Assembly (NCBI RefSeq): GCF_028372415.1
Contig: NC_092875.1
Span: 191,795,522 to 191,859,521, forward strand
DNA length: 64,000 nucleotides
Reading direction: 5' to 3'
From: Notamacropus eugenii
Lineage: Eukaryota > Chordata > Mammalia > Diprotodontia > Macropodidae
Shown: positions 22,280 through 32,845 of the stretch, one piece after another
How positions within the stretch are numbered: position 1 is the stretch's first letter
Layout of the letters: every line of letters begins with the position of its first letter
Translations under genes and position numbers: made by a program
The notes under the pieces: model-generated
What the model saw: the letters and a program-made list of their open reading frames with translations, nothing else
The model's database searches: none
What the model was told of the DNA's origin: nothing

Positions 22280-23375
22280 ATGGAATCTTTCATTAGTTAG
22301 GAGGTCCTCTTTAGGCATTTGTCAGTTCAGGGAAGGGGCTGAAGAGATTCTGAATAACTAACCTTAGAATAGTATTTTACACTGACTGGTCCACTTCAAA
22401 AATTAAGTAATTAAACATTTGTTTAGAATTAGAACCCAACGTTTTTAAGACTTCACAAGGGCTGGTTAAGAACTCAGTTGGGGCTCTGACTAGTATAGAA
22501 ATCTATGGACAAGGAGAACTCCACATAGCCATTTCCTAAAGCCTGAAAAGACAAATCATACATAAGACAAGCCTTATATATTTCAAAAAACAAACAACAA
22601 CAAAGAGAATTCATAAACAAAAATGTTAAGAGAGTACATTGCTCAATGTCTGCATGAAAGCTGCACTAATTAATCTCACGCAAATATGGATATTTTTGTA
22701 AAACATGAGCCCAAGTTCCATTTTATGACCATGTAATTTACAAGTCCTTAAATTACATTAAAATCACCACACACAGTGTTTACAGTTTAATTACATGGTT
22801 ATTTGCCATTTCCAATCAAGTGTTATTCATTCGGTACCTCTTTTCCTGATCTTACCTAAAAAAGAAAACACTTCTATGCTGGGCTTGAGTGGTAAACATT
22901 CAAACATGCCAATACTTGAAAGCAACAAAGATGTGGATTTGAGTAAACAAATTCCATTGAAACAGTGATTTCAGAGAGCTTGAAGGGGGATAAAGTGGGG
23001 AGAGAGTGACATTTTACTAACACATCCTTCCTTCAATTCTATGATCTCTACTGATAGGAGGAACACTCTCCTTGCCTGTTTTTGTGTGTGAAATAAACCA
23101 ATTGGTTCCATTTATTAACATATATTTTCTATGCTATGGCATGGTTCTTTATACATGAATCTATACATTCATGTACTACAAGCTTCAAAATAACCTTGGG
23201 AGACTGAAAAATATTCATTTTTTTAATTGAAAGCTCTCCTCTTTTCATTTCTAAGAAGGGTTTCTTCATTAAATGATGTTGAAGACTTTATTTTAAAAAA
23301 TAAAGGGGAAAAAGGAAAGTAGAAGAAGGAAGACACTGGGAGTAGTGGAATCCTTGTAGATGATAAAATTTGAGC
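22280..23375. other. Unique AT-rich sequence, candidate conserved non-coding element
   Basis: No transposon signature across about 1.1 kb. Within 22,580-22,960 homeodomain-style words cluster: CTAATTAATCTC, AATTTACAAG, TTAAATTACATT, TTTAATTACATGG, and an octamer-like CGCAAATATGG. The arms ACCATGTAATT (near 22,729) and AATTACATGGT (near 22,791) form an inverted repeat about 50 bp apart. An enhancer role is inference. Confidence 0.4.
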
Positions 23376-23379
23376 TTCT

Positions 23380-24402
23380 TTTAAAAAAATTTTATTTACT
23401 ATATTCTGAATTTAAATAAAACAAGTATTTCCATAATATCATTGAACCCCTTCTTTTTTCACTGTAACTGTTCTATTTCTTTTTTAAAATTTTATTTCTA
23501 ATTTATGGAATAAAACAAGCATTTCTATAACATAGTACAATAATAAAGATGATTGTACTTGAAACTGCAAATCCACTATGCACAACTTGTTATTCCTTTC
23601 AAATATATAGCAAAATTATCATGTAGTTTTTTTCTTTTTTTCTTACCTCCCTCTCCCTAAAGATGGCTACCATTACATACAAATAGGCATATATAGTGTA
23701 CATATATATATTTGTATGTATGTGTGTATATACAAATAAAATTGTTCTATACCCATTCTATTTATCAGTCCTTTCTCTGGATGCAGATAGCATCTTTCTT
23801 CATATGCCCTTTATAAATAATTTGGGTATTTGTAACAAACAAAATTTGCTCAAAGTTGTTCTTAAGACAATATTGCTGTTACTGTATACAATTTTCTCTT
23901 GGTTCTGCTCATTTTCACTCTTCATTATTTCATGCAAATCATTCCATGTTTTTCTAAAATCATTGAGCTCATCATTTCTTATATCATAGTATTCTTCCAT
24001 CATAATCACATACCATTTTGTTTAGCCATTCCCTAATTGTTGGGCTTCCCTGCAATTTCTAGCTCTTTGCCACCACAAAGAGAGCTGTTATATACATTTT
24101 AGAACATATGGGCTCTTTTTTCTTTTTCCCTAATCATCTTCAGAAATAGACCAAGTAATGGTGTTGCCAGGTCAAAGGGTACAGTCAGTTTATTAGCTCT
24201 TTGGGCATAATTCCAGATTCCTCTTTGAAATGGCTGAATCATTTTACAATTCTACCAACAATGAGTTAGTGTCTCAATTTTTCCACATCCCCTCCAAGAT
24301 TTGTCACTTTTCCCTTCTATCATTTTAGCCAATCTTGTAGGTATAAAGTGATATCTCAAGGTTATTTTAATCTACAATTCTTTAATCAATAATGATTTAG
24401 AT
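23380..24402 (-). mobile_element. L1 LINE 3' part, antisense (before hAT insertion)
   Basis: Complement of L1 3' UTR and ORF2 C-terminal region: TTTATGGAATAAAACAAGCA, AGATGGCTACCATTACATAC, GGTTCTGCTCATTTTCACTC, GGTGTTGCCAGGTCAAAGGG. The terminal 50 bp of the 3' UTR occurs twice (about 23,385-23,438 and 23,483-23,532). More diverged than the 52,470 copy. Confidence 0.85.
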
Positions 24403-24588
24403 CAGGCCTGCAAACATATGGCCCATGGACAACTTGCATCCCACCAAAGGGTGGTCTGTGAAAAATGCAGGATTGCCACTACATACTCTCCTGTTTGTCT
24501 CATAACCCACAGCAATCAACCATTGTCAGTCTGTTTCTAGTCTAACCTACCTGCAGCCCTAAGAAGTTTTACAAGTTGGGTAGGTCTG
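24403..24588. mobile_element. hAT-type non-autonomous DNA transposon in L1
   Basis: A 186-bp insert starting CAGGCCTGCAAACATATGGC and ending GTTGGGTAGGTCTG, the usual hAT CAGG…YCTG ends. Flanked by ATTTAGAT (24,395-24,402) and ATTTATAG (24,589-24,596). Each is one or two changes from the L1 sequence ATTTAGAG expected there, giving the 8-bp duplication of hAT transposition. No transposase. Confidence 0.75.
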
Positions 24589-24832
24589 ATTTATAGCACT
24601 TTTATGATCATAAATTGTTTTGATTTCTTCATTGGAAAACTTCACTGGAAAATCCTTTGACCATTTATCAGTTGAGGAATTTCTCACATTCTTACAGATT
24701 TGGCAAAGTTCTTTCTGTATTTTAGATCTGAGACTTTTATCTGATTAAACTGTGTGCAAATTTTTTTCTACAATTTTCTGCTTTCCTTCTAATATTGGGT
24801 ATATTTGTTTTATTTGTACAAAACCTTTCCAT
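24589..24832 (-). mobile_element. L1 LINE, antisense (after hAT insertion)
   Basis: CCTTTGACCATTTATCAGTT, TAGATCTGAGACTTTTATCT and TTTCTGCTTTCCTTCTAATA continue the L1 ORF2 antisense order. The 5' truncation is at about 24,832. Confidence 0.85.
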
Positions 24833-24834
24833 TT

Positions 24835-25640
24835 TAAGGTTAACTTAATGAGCTGAGTTTTGAAGAAAGTAGAGGAAGAAAGAAATGGGTGATGAGGTGG
24901 TAGAATGCATCCTACACACGGGATACAGAAAGTAAAATTCACGTTCTGGAGATTGAGTGTCATATGTGAGGAAAAGCAAGTAGAGCAGAGTAGCTGGATC
25001 ATGGAGTACATGAAGAGGAATATAACAAGACTGAAAAGATGGGAAGCAGGCAGATTGTGAAGGAATTTAAATTTTAAACAGAGGATTTTATATTTGATTC
25101 TGGAGGCAATAGGGAACCACTGATGTTTGTTGAAGGGATGGGGTTTGATATGGGTGAATTGTGCTTTAGGAAAATTCCTGTTTGCGGAGTAGAGGATGGA
25201 CTGGAAAGAGAAGAGAAAGAGAAGGAGAGCAAAAAGTCTTTGCGAAGAAATTCACATGTAATGGACAAGAGATGGTTGATGATCAAGCAAAGGAGGCTGG
25301 AAAAACATGGTCAGAGAGGTAGAAGAACCAAGAAAAAGAACTGTTATAGCAGTCAAGGGAAGAGAGACTATCCAGGAGGAGAGCTTGATCAACAATGTAA
25401 AAAACTAAAGAAGTAAAATATTAAGAGGACAAATTGCAGATAGCCACAGAGAAAGCCATTTCGCTTGAGTGGTGGTATACGAAGTCACATTTCAAAGAAT
25501 TGTGAAGTACAAGCGAGTTAAAGAAATGTGGACAATAAACATATATGTGCCAGCCTAGGAAACTGGTCTTGAAAGGGATATGAGGCTAGGATAACTGCTT
25601 GAGGGATAGCAGGGTCAAGTAAAGGATTGCTGGTTTTGTG
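24835..25640 (-). mobile_element. L2 LINE ORF2 fragment, antisense
   Basis: ACAGAGGATTTTATATTTGA with GGCAATAGGGAACCACTGAT, then TTGTGCTTTAGGAAAATTCC, follow the antisense L2 C-terminal region. AGAGACTATCCAGGAGGAGA and TGATCAACAATGTAAAAAAC belong further upstream in the L2 frame, so intermediate sequence is deleted near 25,290. The 97-codon frame at 25,123 is a shadow. Confidence 0.7.
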
Positions 25641-26670
25641 GTTGTTCTTTTAGGCTGAGACTTTGAAATGTTTATAGGAAGCAGAGAAGAGAACCCATGG
25701 ATAAAGAGAGATGAATGAGGAGAGAAAAAGAATGAATTATCAAGGGGGGCAACTTCTGGGGGGATGAGGTCAAGAGCACAAGTAATTAAAATTATAACCA
25801 CAACCACAATAACTAGCATTCTTATAGAAGTCTAAGTTTTGCAAAACCCTGTCTATTTATTATTTCATTTGAAAGAGGGACTGGCCTTGATAAAGAGAAT
25901 GACCACCTCCTAACAGGCTAGAGCTTGTTAGAGAAAAATCTTGAGATATGGAGTAGGGTAAAAGAGGAAGGGAAAAATAATCTCTATTTCCTCAATAAAG
26001 ATTCTAAGGGTTTGATTTCTCTAAGTGAGAGGAATGTTGGGCAGAAGAGGTTTGAAATGGCAATTGTAGAGAGAACCATCAAGGACAGAAAGGATAGAAA
26101 GGAAAGGAATCTTGTATCATAGTAAAGGACCAGTTGAGGGTTTTTTGTTGTTTGTTTATTTTCAGACTGAACTGATTTCATCAGTATAAGGAGTTTCTGA
26201 TGAAGATTTGGTGCTACTAAGGCAAATTGGTATTTGCTCTGCAAATACACTCTTAGAAGTTATGTGAATTATTCCAGGAGAAACAGAAGTACATGTGAGA
26301 GGCAAGACTGGAATCAAGGTCTTCCTGACTTTGAAGCCAGCCCTCTCACCACTGTGCCACAGTGCCTGTGTATGGCTATTAAAGATCATAAATTTGTGGT
26401 TATCTTCATGGATATGACTTTCTCCAGACATATTCAGCAATTTGTGAAGTAAAGAAAACAGATGGTAGAAGTATACCAGGATTAGGCTTTGTCAAGGAAT
26501 TCAAGGGAAGACAACAAGCTACATTAGAACTGGTCAACCATATGGTCAAGACTGCAAAGAGAGGAAAGTAGAAGCAGAATAGGAGAGGTGGACTAGGAGA
26601 ACAAATAGGGGATAGAAGGATTGAAAGGCAAGATGAGGATGAAGATAGATTTAGGAGTCATGAACAGAGG
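25641..26670. other. Purine-rich, probable degraded L2 with SINE scraps
   Basis: Antisense MIR wording at about 25,790-25,880 and an antisense tRNA-SINE head at about 26,290-26,375 (CAAGGTCTTCCTGACTTTGA, CTCTCACCACTGTGCCAC). The rest (GGGAGA/GAAAGG-rich) has antisense-L2 texture only. Confidence 0.4.
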
Positions 26671-27020
26671 GAGAAATGGAAGAACTCAAGGCTATGAATG
26701 GAGAGAGGAATTTCAGAGTTTTGGATCATGTAGACAATATTTGACTAAAATAAAACATCAATGCACAGGTATTGTAGGTGAAATTTCATGCATATGTGCT
26801 TAGCCCAGAGATACCCCTCCATCCCATACCCCATGCAGTAGAGTAGAAATAAAACCACACACAATAGTAGACTAGGGATAGCACATATAAAATAATAAAA
26901 CAGAATAGCTATCCAAAAAAACTAACCCCCCCACTCCCATCCAAAATGGCATAGAAATTTTCATCAAAGAGAAAGAGTTTGGGCTAAACTACCCCAGATT
27001 GAAGGCATTGATTATTCTCA
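26671..27020. other. Unassigned sequence
   Basis: AT-rich, with short A-runs and a C-run at 26,931. No family or frame recognised. Confidence 0.3.
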
Positions 27021-27790
27021 TTCATAAGATATTTATTCACTCAACTTCATAGGGCCACAGGGTATATACACACCAATAATAACAACGCTCCTTTTTGGAA
27101 AGTAAATTCACAAAATCTATGGCCATGAAAAATGAGCATAAAATGTGCACTTGCACGCCCATGCACATTTTCTCTTACAAAACGAGAAATGGCACATGTA
27201 AAGTGGTACTTAGGTTCCTCATTATCCATTGTGCAAACCAATGGGCTCTTCTGTGCACAACGGACGCAAGCGAAAAGCGGCAGGCTAAACTAGGGTGATC
27301 ACCTTTGAAAATTGTTGGCCCTAAGACATAGACGTTTAAATGACTTTCAATCTGGAAAGCACATTAAACATATGACAAGTCATTACCATCCAACAATTAC
27401 CCAAATGGAATGTGAGACATTAAATTATTTCAGATATTAAGGCTTTGGATAAGCTTAGGATTTCCTAATGGGAAAGATAGGCATAAGGGACCATAAGCCC
27501 ATTCCAAATAAGTGAATTTTGATAATTGAGGCAAGACTGTAGTTATAAATTAGATAATATCTCCACTGCTTTCAGTTTTGTCCTAAATCAGAGATTCAAC
27601 TAGATTAAAGTGAGGGCATCGTATTCGCTCTTTGAAGAAGGACAGAAAGAGAAGTGTGTAAAATCTCTCAGGTAAAATGGCAAAAGCTAATCATTCTGCC
27701 TCTACTGCTACAGATTATAGATAATTTTGCAACAGTCATTTATGTTTAGCATGGTTTTGTACTATAATCTGACAGGTGAATTTAGGAATA
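27021..27790. other. Unique sequence, candidate conserved non-coding element
   Basis: No repeat recognised over 770 bp. Includes CpG words unusual for this window (GCACAACGGACGCAAGCGAA with AAGCGG at 27,254-27,279) and AT-rich TAATTG/ATAAATTA words at 27,500-27,570. Reading frames are short. Confidence 0.35.
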
Positions 27791-27886
27791 AAAGTCTCTG
27801 TAAACTTTTAATGGAAAGCATTGCTCAAAGAAAAGTTACTATTTAATAGATCCACAGAATCTGTGTCACACACAAAGTTTAAGATC

Positions 27887-27889
<3 letters not shown>

Positions 27890-27960
<71 letters not shown>

Positions 27961-28105
27961 CCTCCTCCCCCTTCCTCCCTCCCCTTGTCCATCTGTCTCT
28001 GTGTGTCTTTTCTTTTTCTCTTCTGTATCTCTGTCTCTGTTTCTCTCTATACATCTGTCTCTGTGTCTCTTTTTTCCTTCTGTCTCTCATTCTCTCTCTC
28101 CCTGC
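27890..28105. repeat. (TC)n then T/C-rich simple repeat
   Basis: About 33 TC units to 27,956, then CCTCCC and CTGTCTCTGTG words. The 109- and 74-codon frames across it are repeat artefacts. Confidence 0.95.
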
Positions 28106-28134
28106 ATCCTTTATTTATATAGCTTAGCAGGAAC

Positions 28135-28235
28135 AGGCTGGCATATCTGAAAAGAAGGCTATCACAGGGTCAGGAAGACCTAGATTCAAAGCCTGCCTTG
28201 GATATGGCTTGCAAGTTACTATGTGATAAGTCACA
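28135..28235 (+). mobile_element. tRNA-type SINE fragment
   Basis: AGGGTCAGGAAGACCTAGAT with TCAAAGCCTGCCTTGG (box B region), then TTACTATGTGATAAGTCACA (core). Confidence 0.6.
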
Positions 28236-28779
28236 ACCTCTTAGGGGCCCCATGCTACTACAAGTACAAATTATATACCAATTTCCATTAGCAGAAGGAA
28301 TTTTCATATGGCAAATCCATCCATTCTATGTGGATGAAATCGCAGGTCTAGGCCATCTGCCCCCCCCACCAAAATATTTAGGTAAAAAAGCCCCCCATGA
28401 AATAATGAGATTATTTCCACAAAGAAAGATTCCTAGTTGGAGATCTTGATAAGCACACTATTTGAAGACACAAATGGATCTTCCAAGTCTGATAAATTCA
28501 GAATGTGTGCTGCATAACCAAATCTGTCTTAGTACCACCTGATGGATACTGGTAACTTTTGAATCAAGGAAGAGGAAATCATATTTAAATATATGTATAG
28601 TGGCAGCCAAAATGCTTAACCTTGTTAGCAGGCAGAACCATATGTGCATTTAGAATAGGTTTCTTTGCTATGTTGGAGAAATAATTGAATAACAAAATAA
28701 AAAAAAAGTAACAGGAGACTGTGTTGGCATTTGGCATTGTGTTGGGGGGTGGGAACCACCCAAGAAAAAAATGCAATGG
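28236..28779. other. Unassigned sequence
   Basis: No repeat recognised. C-runs at 28,362 and 28,391; an A-run at 28,701 and a GTGTTGGGGGGTGGG patch at 28,738. Confidence 0.3.
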
Positions 28780-29039
28780 CATTCATTTGTGTTGCTGAGT
28801 ACAATAGTGTTTATGTCTTGTATCTCAAACGTGTAACAGTAAAAATTACTGTAGCAGGTTCACATCTGTGTCACCTGGTACTAACGTAATAGTAATGTCT
28901 AAGTCTAATTTTTTATTACTCATTATTTATCTGTGTCATCATCTGTGTCACTGAATACAACTTTCCTGTTCACATATTTCATCTGTGTCACCTGATACAA
29001 TGCTTAGAGTGATTTCTCATTTGTGTCACCATCATGGGC

Positions 29040-29215
29040 GTGCTCAGGAGAACTAATTATTAAATTTTCATTATGAGCACTTACATGTTGGTAATTGGCA
29101 AACAATACAAATCAGGGCTTGATTTATTGTTGTCTTGACTGTCTAGACTTAAAGAAGTAATAAAAAAAGTTAATAAATGAAATTAAACTTAAAAGTATGT
29201 CATGTAAACATTCAT
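29040..29215 (+). mobile_element. Unnamed interspersed element, copy 1
   Basis: ATTATTAAATTTTCATTATG, ATCAGGGCTTGATTTATTGT, TCTAGACTTAAAGAAGTAAT and AAGTATGTCATGTAAAC match, block by block and in the same order, 58,105-58,335. Two copies inside different surroundings imply a transposable element. No coding capacity; class unknown. Confidence 0.55.
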
Positions 29216-29511
29216 TGGAGGGGGGTATTATTACATATTTAATAGCATATAACTGATCAACTACGACAACCAAAATAGTTGTATCTCTTCTGTGTTGTCT
29301 TAGTCTAATAATATTTATTAAACTAATAATATAATATTAATATATTTAATAATATGTTTATTAATATTTCTTTTCTCTCCAAGAACATCCTTTACAGTTG
29401 AGTATTAACTGAACTAACACAATTACAATATCTCATTTGTCACCTCATATGGCTGTTATAATCATATATCTAATCTGTGTCACCTTAGTACCACCATTAT
29501 TATAATGTCAA

Positions 29512-29575
29512 TCAGCATTTATAAGCACTTACTATATGCATTGTGCTAAGCAGCAGGAATAGCAAGTCACCTAAT
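29512..29575 (-). mobile_element. L2 3' end, antisense, within the minisatellite
   Basis: AATCAGCATTTATAAGCACT, TACTATATGCATTGTGCTAA: reverse-complement L2 terminus. Confidence 0.8.
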
Positions 29576-29710
29576 GAACCACCATAGTTGTATCTCATTA
29601 TCTCATTTGCGTTATCTACTACAAATGTTCCAGTCATGCATCTAATTTAAGTCACTTGGTATACAAATCTTATAATAGTGTATCTCATTTGGAAACTCAA
29701 TGTACTATGC

Positions 29711-31435
29711 TTTACAAATTCTAAGATATTTTAGTGAATTCAGGAGTTACCATAATGCAACTTGCAGGAAGAATTGCTTGTTTGAGTCAATTAGACTTCT
29801 CAAGGATTCCTGAGTTTTGCTTAGGTTCTCAGGAACCCTAATAGAATAATTAAGATGAGCTGATAAAAATCTGGTTGATTTACGGAGCATCTATAAGGGT
29901 ATATGTTCAAGATTTCATATGGTTTTCATTGTAGAATTTCAAAACATTTTTGCTAACAAAATGATAGGTTCATTCTTGCTTCGTGCATGACAAAATTGAG
30001 TTACAAAAGTTATTGTCAATGTGTATTAGAAGTTACTTGTTCCCAAACCCTAAGAAACAAACTTGGTCTTGATTTAAGTTCCCAGACTATTAATAATCAA
30101 ATGGATAGGGAAATATAACTGGAGTATATAATAAATAGAAAAATAATTCAAAATGTGTCTAGGTAATCAGACTCTTAATAGCAGATTGCCTAAGGAAAGA
30201 AAATGTAAACTGAGATAATTTGGTCCTCTATCTATACAGAGAAACAAAAAGAAATTGAAGGCTAACTAACCAAAACAAAAAGAGTATTTACTCTGAATTT
30301 TAGATATGGATGTGGATAGAGGGAAGTAAGTAACTGTTGATTGGGTTGTTCATTCTAATGCGTGATTGTCAGTATGTGTGGTAAATCAGTAACTGACTGG
30401 TAATTTGATGGTCCAGAGAGCAATTCAGGAACAAACCGTATAGCCTTGGGCCAGTCACTTCATCTCTATGCCTCATTTTTAATTTTATCTTTAAAATGAG
30501 GGAATTTTAGGTGAATGTGCTCTGGATAGTTTTATCACATGGCTGTGTATTTCCTCCCAGTACTTCCTGCTTCCTCTTCCACTTAATCATCAGGTAAATT
30601 GACTATGTTGGAATTTTTTCTCTCTAGACTTTCTAATATTTCAACCCACTTCCAGCTGTTTAGCAAGCAGCAAAATCTGTTTGTCTAATGTCACACAATA
30701 AGTGACAAGACAGTTGAGAATAATGCCTCAGGAATAAGACAAACACCTGGACCAGCCCCTTTTGTTTTTATCACTTAAAAATTCAAATCCAGCTTTAGCC
30801 GATTAGGGGTGATTTCTAGTCTCTAACATCATCATGTCCAAAACAGTCTCCTGTGATGAGGTAAAAATATGTCATGAACTTGGGTGAGCTGAAGCATGTT
30901 ATTAGTCACATCTTTGTTAAGACTTTATTTGATGACTATATTTCCAGATAATAGGGTCTTAAAAAAGTTGCTGAGTATTCTTTTCAGAGTCAGAATTCAC
31001 AAAGATCATGATGATCTAGAACACTGGGATGACTGAGAAAAAGAAACTTGATTGATATCATTGTACAGTCTCATTCTTGGATTCAAAAGAACAGTTGCAA
31101 AAGTATAGGACAGAATATATGTGATAAAGCACTGTGTTTTGCCAAAAATAATAAAAAGACCTAGGAAGAACAGTGGGTTGCATGTTTAGTATGAATCTAT
31201 AGTATGAAATGATAATGGAGAAAAAATTGAGGAAGCTTAAGCTGTATTAGCAACCACATTGTCCAAAATGAGAAAAGCAATACACAGATTCTACTCTGCC
31301 TTAATATGGTTGCATTCAAAGTACTGTACTGGGTTCTGGGAAATTATAATTTAGGGGAAAAAATTTAAAAATTAGAGTAGGAAAACCAGGACTATGAAGG
31401 GACTTGTGTTCTGCTTTATCAGTACTACTTGAAAC
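29711..31435. other. Unassigned, mostly unique
   Basis: One eroded sense SINE core at 30,440-30,510 (AGCCTTGGGCCAGTCACTTC). Otherwise no repeat family or meaningful frame in about 1.7 kb. AT-rich. Confidence 0.35.
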
Positions 31436-31439
31436 TGTT

Positions 31440-31640
31440 AAGGATCTTTGCCCTGGAAAAGAGTAGATTTGGGAAAGATAAGATAGTTAGCTTGGAGTAT
31501 TGGAAGAAATCAATGTGGTCATTTTGAAGAAGGATTAGATTAGCTCTGCTCAGATCCAGGAAAGTAGAAGTAGGAGCAATGAGTAGAAGTGGCAGAGTCA
31601 GAGGAAGGCCAAATGTTAGGAAAAATTCCATCGCAAGTTA
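31440..31640 (+). mobile_element. CR1/L3 LINE, sense (part before SINE)
   Basis: GATTAGCTCTGCTCAGATCC, AGTAGGAGCAATGAGTAGAA and AAATGTTAGGAAAAATTCCA match the CR1/L3 C-terminal region. It resumes at about 32,385. Confidence 0.65.
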
Positions 31641-31644
31641 TTTA

Positions 31645-31836
31645 GGTTGCCCTGGACAGGCACTTAGGGAGACCAGAATTCAAATCTAGCTTCTAGCTGT
31701 GTGACCCTAGGCAAGTCACTTAACCCCTCACCTGTCTTAGTTTCTACATATATAAAATGGGGGCAATAAGAGTGCTTACTTTCCAGGGTTTTTAGGAGGA
31801 TAAAATTAGTTATTTGTAAAATGCTTTGCAAATCTT
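31645..31836 (+). mobile_element. tRNA/MIR-type SINE in CR1 (before LTR)
   Basis: TAGCTGTGTGACCCTAGGCA, TTCCAGGGTTTTTAGGAGGA and AAATGCTTTGCAAATCTT. The 3' remainder (AAAGCACTACAAAATTGCTA) lies after the LTR at 32,337. Confidence 0.85.
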
Positions 31837-32331
31837 TGTAGTGCCAATGAGATATTCACAGCACCTATAGTGGCCATGAATATCCTGGTGCAATTCAGAA
31901 TTGTGAAATACAACAGACTATCTACATGGAAGACAGAACCAAAGCACTTATTCAGATGCCAGAAAGCCGAATCCATCACAGTAACAAAAATCTACACACA
32001 ATAACAGTGCAGAGGACAACACCATCCCCAAGCCTTCTCCCTGCTAGGCTTCCCACAAACCAGGTTCATTAAACAAATGATAAACAATCACTTTCACTCA
32101 TGCTAGCCAGCTGTATGCTTGCCTGCATCCTTCCCAGCTCTGATTTCTCTCTGACTCACTTCCTCTCAGCTCTGCTCTAGCTCCATCTCTTCTTGTTCCA
32201 CCCCTCTTGCTCACTCCTTTCCTCTTCCATGAAACTTAGAGTCATATAACTCAGGCTTCCATGTGATCTGGACAGGACACATAGACCAATTAATGAATGG
32301 GAAACATCTTCCCATTTAAATTTCCTTTACA
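31837..32331. mobile_element. Solo LTR-like fossil inside the SINE
   Basis: A 495-bp insert beginning TGTAGTGCCAATGAG and ending TTCCTTTACA, with the TG…CA termini of LTRs. Flanked by ATCTT on both sides (31,832-31,836 and 32,332-32,336), a 5-bp target duplication. No internal region or second LTR is visible, so it is a solo LTR of unassigned ERV class. The clean duplication suggests moderate age; it is younger than the SINE. Confidence 0.65.
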
Positions 32332-32336
32332 ATCTT

Positions 32337-32580
32337 AAAGCACTACAAAATTGCTAGCCACCATTGTTGTTATTGTTAACAATGAGAACTGTTTAAAAGT
32401 AGAATGGATTGATTCAGGAGGAGGTGATTCCATATTACTAGGTCTATTATAGTGAAGGCTATATGGATGGCCAATTTTCAGAGCTTTTTTAGATGTCTTT
32501 CCTTTTTAAATAGAAGTTGAATCAAATGGACTCTGAGATCTCTTTCAACTTGAATGTTCTGTGATTCTACAATCCATTAC
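32337..32580 (+). mobile_element. SINE remainder then CR1/L3 3' end
   Basis: SINE end to about 32,380 (TTGTTGTTATTG). Then CR1/L3 from AGAACTGTTTAAAAGTAGAA to GATCTCTTTCAACTTGAATG and terminal TCTGTGATTCTAC. Confidence 0.7.
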
Positions 32581-32689
32581 ATTAATATAAGAATTACAAA
32601 ACAGTGATTCATTCCCTTGTGAGACAAACTCCAGGCTGCTTTCTCTCCAACAACTTCTAAACCTCCCATTAATTTTTTTTTTTGTTTCT

Positions 32690-32845
32690 GATGCATTTTA
32701 AGGTAAGGCTCTTCATAACCCTGTTCGGTGTTTTCTTAGCAAGAATACTGGAGTAGTTTGCCATTTCCTTCTCTAGGTCATTTTACACATGATAAAACTG
32801 AGGCAAACAGGGTTAGGTGAATTGCTCAGGCTAATTTTGGGCACC
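32690..32845 (-). mobile_element. tRNA-type SINE with RTE tail, antisense, partial
   Basis: TTCTTAGCAAGAATACTGGA, TTTGCCATTTCCTTCTCTAG, GATAAAACTGAGGCAAACAG. The head is missing. Confidence 0.8.

Larger units (their letters stand above)
28780..29710 (+). repeat. Diverged ~40-bp tandem repeat (minisatellite)
   Basis: A core close to TCATYTGTGTCACC followed by an RTACAA-type word recurs at about 28,783, 28,825, 28,862, 28,928/28,938, 28,979, 29,017, 29,286, 29,433, 29,471, 29,595/29,603, 29,643 and 29,685. Adjacent spacings are mostly 37-42 bp. The array is interrupted by an unnamed interspersed element (29,040-29,215), an AT-rich patch (29,305-29,370) and an L2 3' end (29,512-29,575). I do not recognise the unit. 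It is non-coding and old. Confidence 0.65.

Noticed and set aside
28780-29710. CRISPR-like array
   Set aside because: Units are degenerate, spacers are not unique-length inserts between exact repeats, and the context is vertebrate.
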